A program made the position numbers and the translations under genes. From assembly GCA_039986595.1 (NCBI GenBank), contig JBDWQJ010000003.1, positions 62,001-126,000 of the forward strand: a DNA stretch of 64,000 nt, written 5' to 3'. Below, piece after piece: positions 61,363 through 64,000 of this stretch. The notes below the pieces were generated by a model, which did not search any database, had not been told where the DNA came from, and saw nothing but the letters and a program-made list of their open reading frames with translations. The stretch's first letter is position 1. Each line of letters starts with the position of its first letter. The DNA is from Lentilitoribacter sp039986595. Lineage in GTDB: Bacteria; Pseudomonadota; Alphaproteobacteria; Rhizobiales; Rhizobiaceae.

Positions 61363-61941
61363 TTAATGAGATTGGTTAAAGGGTGCACCGATATCTGGAT
61401 GAATTTCGGCGACCATAAGACCCTTATCACCTTCACCATAGCGCACCAACACAACTTGCCCTGGACGAAGCTCAGTTAGACCGTAGCGCCTTAGCGTTTC
61501 CATATGAATGAAAATATCTTCGGTGCCCTCACCGCGCGTTAAGAAGCCAAAGCCTTTGGTGCGATTAAACCACTTGACCAATGCACGCTCTAACCCGCTT
61601 GTGGGCGTAACTTGCACGTGAGTTTTCACCGGAGGAAGTTGAGATGGGTGTACAGATGTCGATGTATCCATAGAAACAATGCGGAAAGCCTGATAACCGC
61701 GATCACGCTTTTGGATTTCGCAAACTATGCGCGTGCCTTCCATGATGGTTTGGTAACCATCGCGACGTAGGCAGCTAACATGAAGCAAGATGTCTTCCAT
61801 TCCGTTGTCGGGGATAATAAAGCCAAATCCTTTGGCAACATCAAACCACTTCACAACACCGGTAATTTCAATAAGATCAACTGGATCGCCTGTTACAGCA
61901 TCCTGATCTACATCGCCTCCTGTTGATGTCTTATCCACCAT
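61363..61941 (-). CDS. Double cold-shock-domain protein
   Basis: Nucleic-acid-binding protein of 192 residues from the ATG at 61941 with two CSDs (about 25-90 and 122-190). Each has RNP1 (KGFGFI and KGFGFL) and RNP2-type strands (DILLHVS and DIFIHME), joined by a Ser/Pro/Val-rich linker. Double-CSD proteins are a known alphaproteobacterial group. An upstream GTG at 61956 is possible. Confidence 0.93.
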   Translation of the reverse strand: MVDKTSTGGDVDQDAVTGDPVDLIEITGVVKWFDVAKGFGFIIPDNGMEDILLHVSCLRRDGYQTIMEGTRIVCEIQKRDRGYQAFRIVSMDTSTSVHPSQLPPVKTHVQVTPTSGLERALVKWFNRTKGFGFLTRGEGTEDIFIHMETLRRYGLTELRPGQVVLVRYGEGDKGLMVAEIHPDIGAPFNQSH

Positions 61942-61956
61942 CCTTGGTGACCCCAC

Positions 61957-62433
61957 TCACTACACATTAAATCACTAAAATTGATTCTAATTTGTAAACT
62001 AACATTTATAACCTGTCATTAGGCAAGTCCTGTTTGGTAAAATTCAACTCGCAATCCCCAGATTTCAAGGCCGAATCTTTACCAACGCCATTTGATTTAA
62101 GTAAAAAAATATAATTTAATCAAGAAGTTAATTCTCATATACACAATAACAGCCGTTGGGATGGAAAATACTGTCTATTTACGAAAAATTCAGCTCCTCC
62201 ACCTACGAGTAAGCTTAGTTAATTAGAATCGCATCCGAAAGACTTGATGGACCCGAAAGTAAATTAAACAATTTTGGTCATTCAGCTCCGTATCGTCACG
62301 ATATCGCCTTATTTATGGCCGTATTGGGCATAATCGAGGCAGTTGGCTTTTCGCTCGGGCTTTTAAAATTGGGTATTTTAGAGTAAACACTCAGGTAATC
62401 GTCGGTCGCGACGGCATTGAATAGGGGAATTAG
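61957..62433. other. Intergenic region without recognised features
   Basis: About 480 bp between the cold-shock gene and the lipoprotein gene, divergently transcribed. It is AT-rich near the cold-shock end. No tRNA, repeat or convincing gene was seen; a 23-codon frame (62315-62386) lacks a ribosome binding site. The promoters of both genes must lie here but could not be defined. Confidence 0.5.
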
Positions 62434-63561
62434 TTGCGTCAGTTTAGGGGCTATATACACCGCACGACTCATCTTGGTCGTATTGCGATTGTTCCGATTT
62501 TTATTGGAATAGGCGTGAGTGGCTGTGTCAGCACAGATGCATCTTTAACAACTCAATTGGCCCCAACGACTGTTGGTCTAGAGCCATTAGATGATACCCT
62601 CACCCCGCAAGATACTGCAAGCTTAGGTTATAACGGTTCTATTCCTGTTCCTGATAATACAACGGCACTAGCAAGTTCTTACAATAGTGTGCCCGATCAA
62701 ACAGTAGCAACGGCTGCTGCGCAGACGATCACCACAACGCCCGCATCTATTAATGCACTTGATAGAAACGGCCAAATTTACGCAGCTCAAACACCAAATA
62801 CTGCTGTAGCAAATCCGCAGGTTGCTTCATTGGCCACAGCGACGCCTGCTTCAACAAGCTTGGCGCGCCCAAACAAAGATGGCAACGCGTTCTTCTCATC
62901 ATTGTTTAAAAGACAAGCAAAACCAGCTCCAGCACGTGCGGTAGCCTCAGTGCCGGCTCAAAAAACAGCCGTCCAAGAAGTGGCAGCAGCACCAGTTGCA
63001 GCGCCTGAAGTGAAAAAGCCACAAATTACCAGTGCGAGGAAAGTTACTCTTGCATCTGCGACACCTGTTTCATCAGAACGGGCAACAGCTGGTAAAGAAA
63101 AGAAACGCGGAATTTTCTCATCCATTTTTGGATCTAAAGATAAAAACAAAAGCAAAGACAACAACCGAGTTCAAGTTGCTTCTGCTGCGGGTCTTGCGCG
63201 CTTGTCGCCGTTGACGCTGCAACGCCAAACCGAACGCGTTGACGTTGCATGTTTTAAACCAGAATTGGTTCGCCTTCTCAAGAAGGTTGAAAAGCACTAC
63301 AAAAAGCCTGTTATTGTGACGAGCGGCTATCGCTCACCCAAACATAACAAACGAATCGGCGGTGCAAACGGATCACGTCACACAACATGTGAAGCGGCTG
63401 ATGTACAAATCAAAGGCGTCACCAAGTGGGAATTGGCAAAATTTGTTCGCACAATGCCTGACCGTGGCGGCGTTGGCACTTATTGTCATACACAATCGGT
63501 TCATATTGATACGGGATCAGTTCGTGATTGGAACTGGCGCTGCCGCAAGCGCAAGCGTTAG
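62434..63561 (+). CDS. M15-like (YcbK/DUF882-type) lipoprotein, predicted peptidoglycan-interacting
   Basis: Envelope lipoprotein of 375 residues. The TTG start lies behind AGGGGAATTAG. A lipobox VSGC ends at Cys31, so the mature protein is lipidated. Residues 40-255 are a low-complexity Ala/Pro/Thr/Val linker with Lys-rich patches. The C-terminal domain (about 255-370) has TSGYRSPKHNKRIGGANGSRH, an Asp in EAADVQ and HIDTG, the zinc-ligand order of the M15/DUF882 group. The C-terminus is strongly basic (RKRKR). Confidence 0.86.
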   Translation: MRQFRGYIHRTTHLGRIAIVPIFIGIGVSGCVSTDASLTTQLAPTTVGLEPLDDTLTPQDTASLGYNGSIPVPDNTTALASSYNSVPDQTVATAAAQTITTTPASINALDRNGQIYAAQTPNTAVANPQVASLATATPASTSLARPNKDGNAFFSSLFKRQAKPAPARAVASVPAQKTAVQEVAAAPVAAPEVKKPQITSARKVTLASATPVSSERATAGKEKKRGIFSSIFGSKDKNKSKDNNRVQVASAAGLARLSPLTLQRQTERVDVACFKPELVRLLKKVEKHYKKPVIVTSGYRSPKHNKRIGGANGSRHTTCEAADVQIKGVTKWELAKFVRTMPDRGGVGTYCHTQSVHIDTGSVRDWNWRCRKRKR

Positions 63562-63604
63562 TTCATGTGTTAGTTCATGTGTTAGTTCAGGCGTTAATTC
63601 AAAC
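63557..63604 (+). repeat. Four imperfect 12-bp tandem repeats across the stop codon
   Basis: Units GTTAGTTCATGT, GTTAGTTCATGT, GTTAGTTCAGGC and GTTAATTCAAAC follow one another, the first overlapping the stop codon TAG of the lipoprotein gene. The first two are identical, the others diverge stepwise. Confidence 0.85.
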
Positions 63605-63788
63605 GATTCCTTAGATCTCCGCTCCATTCAGCTTAATTTTAGGTGTGCTATCAGTTAATTGTTAGCACCAGCTCATTCGTACGAGAAAATTATCAGTGCG
63701 AAGATTGCTCTAAAGCCTTGAGAAACCTACGGTAAATCCAAAGTTTTACAAAATTGTCATTTTTTTTTGAAAAAACGCAAAATACTGC

Positions 63789-63817
63789 TTGCGGGATTTG
63801 CATCCTCTGACTATAAC
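63789..63817 (+). promoter_or_regulatory. tRNA-Glu promoter
   Basis: -35 TTGCGG (63789-63794) and -10 TATAAC (63812-63817) with a 17 bp spacer, 15 bp before the tRNA. Confidence 0.75.
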
Positions 63818-63832
63818 GCGCCCATGTCTTGT

Positions 63833-63908
63833 GCGCCCATCGTCTAGCGGTCTAGGACGCCGCCCTTTCACGGCGGAAACACGGGTTCGATTCCCGTTGG
63901 GCGTACCA
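63833..63908 (+). tRNA. tRNA-Glu (anticodon TTC)
   Basis: The 76-nt sequence folds with acceptor GCGCCCA/TGGGCGT, anticodon stem CCGCC/GGCGG around CTTTCAC, the GGTTCGATTCC T-arm and an encoded CCA. Confidence 0.95.
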
Positions 63909-64000
63909 TACATACTTTTCAAATATTCTCATGATTTGAAGACACTAGAGCGAAAAGCTCAAGTGTTACATGAGATATATTTGATGTTGATCCCCACATC

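Noticed and set aside
62315..62386. A 23-codon hydrophobic reading frame (MAVLGIIEAVGF...) in the gap before the lipoprotein gene
   Set aside because: No ribosome binding site in front of the ATG, no terminator, and a hydrophobic 23-mer can arise by chance in this AT-rich gap.

Overview
This 64 kb window is a gene-dense chromosomal segment from an alphaproteobacterium, most likely of the order Hyphomicrobiales (Rhizobiales), with GC content that looks low for that order. The evidence is the gene content and order: eno-ftsB-pdhA-pdhB-pdhC with a lipoyl domain fused to PdhB, secG/pyrG/tpiA/ppiD/trpD/trpC/moaC/moeA/lexA, the rpsB-to-lpxB block, eipB (DUF1849), an NDUFS4-type complex I subunit, an aapJQMP amino-acid transporter and a LexA box of the alphaproteobacterial GTTC-N7-GTTC type. 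No rRNA, CRISPR array, prophage or insertion sequence was seen. The genus cannot be named from this.

Layout. 1-5000 (minus strand): pyruvate dehydrogenase genes (pdhC is cut by the window edge), ftsB and eno. 5000-8030 (plus): a chemoreceptor ending in a CheR/CheB-tether-like pentapeptide, and a GNAT acetyltransferase. 8040-11120 (minus): pyrG, secG, tpiA. 11317-17855 (plus): ppiD, trpD, trpC, moaC, moeA and lexA with its SOS operator. 17875-20250 (minus): comEC. 20485-21774 (plus): gltA. 21831-35161 (minus): the lipid A / outer membrane / translation block, in transcription order rpsB, tsf, pyrH, frr, uppS, cdsA, rseP, bamA, lpxD, fabZ, lpxA, lpxI, lpxB. 35372-44895: threonine aldolase, GNAT, eipB, ridA, gdpD, a DUF482 acyltransferase, a HIT protein, azlCD, clpA and clpS. 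45115-51421: phasin, a SPOR-domain DD-carboxypeptidase, three poorly characterised genes, L-serine dehydratase, a 33-residue membrane peptide and a DUF599 protein. 51465-56119 (minus): aapJQMP. 56506-60465 (minus): an AT-rich signalling cluster (LuxR-type regulator, receiver, multi-PAS histidine kinase, receiver). 60575-63908: tRNA-Arg, the complex I subunit, tRNA-Pro, a double cold-shock protein, an M15-like lipoprotein and tRNA-Glu.

How the parts work together. Enolase, triosephosphate isomerase, pyruvate dehydrogenase and citrate synthase form the lower-glycolysis-to-TCA route. The central block couples translation elongation and recycling with undecaprenyl and phospholipid synthesis, lipid A assembly and outer-membrane protein insertion. 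ClpA and ClpS form the N-end-rule protease arm.

The observations most worth following are: a 33-residue single-helix membrane peptide with its own Shine-Dalgarno sequence and a strong terminator (50318-50419); a TGC/GCA dyad operator shared by the phasin promoter and the DUF599 gene, with the phasin copy inside the promoter spacer; a phased GTTC array upstream of lexA; and the LuxR-receiver-kinase-receiver cluster, which has no luxI. All functions are inferred from reading the sequence; no database search was run.
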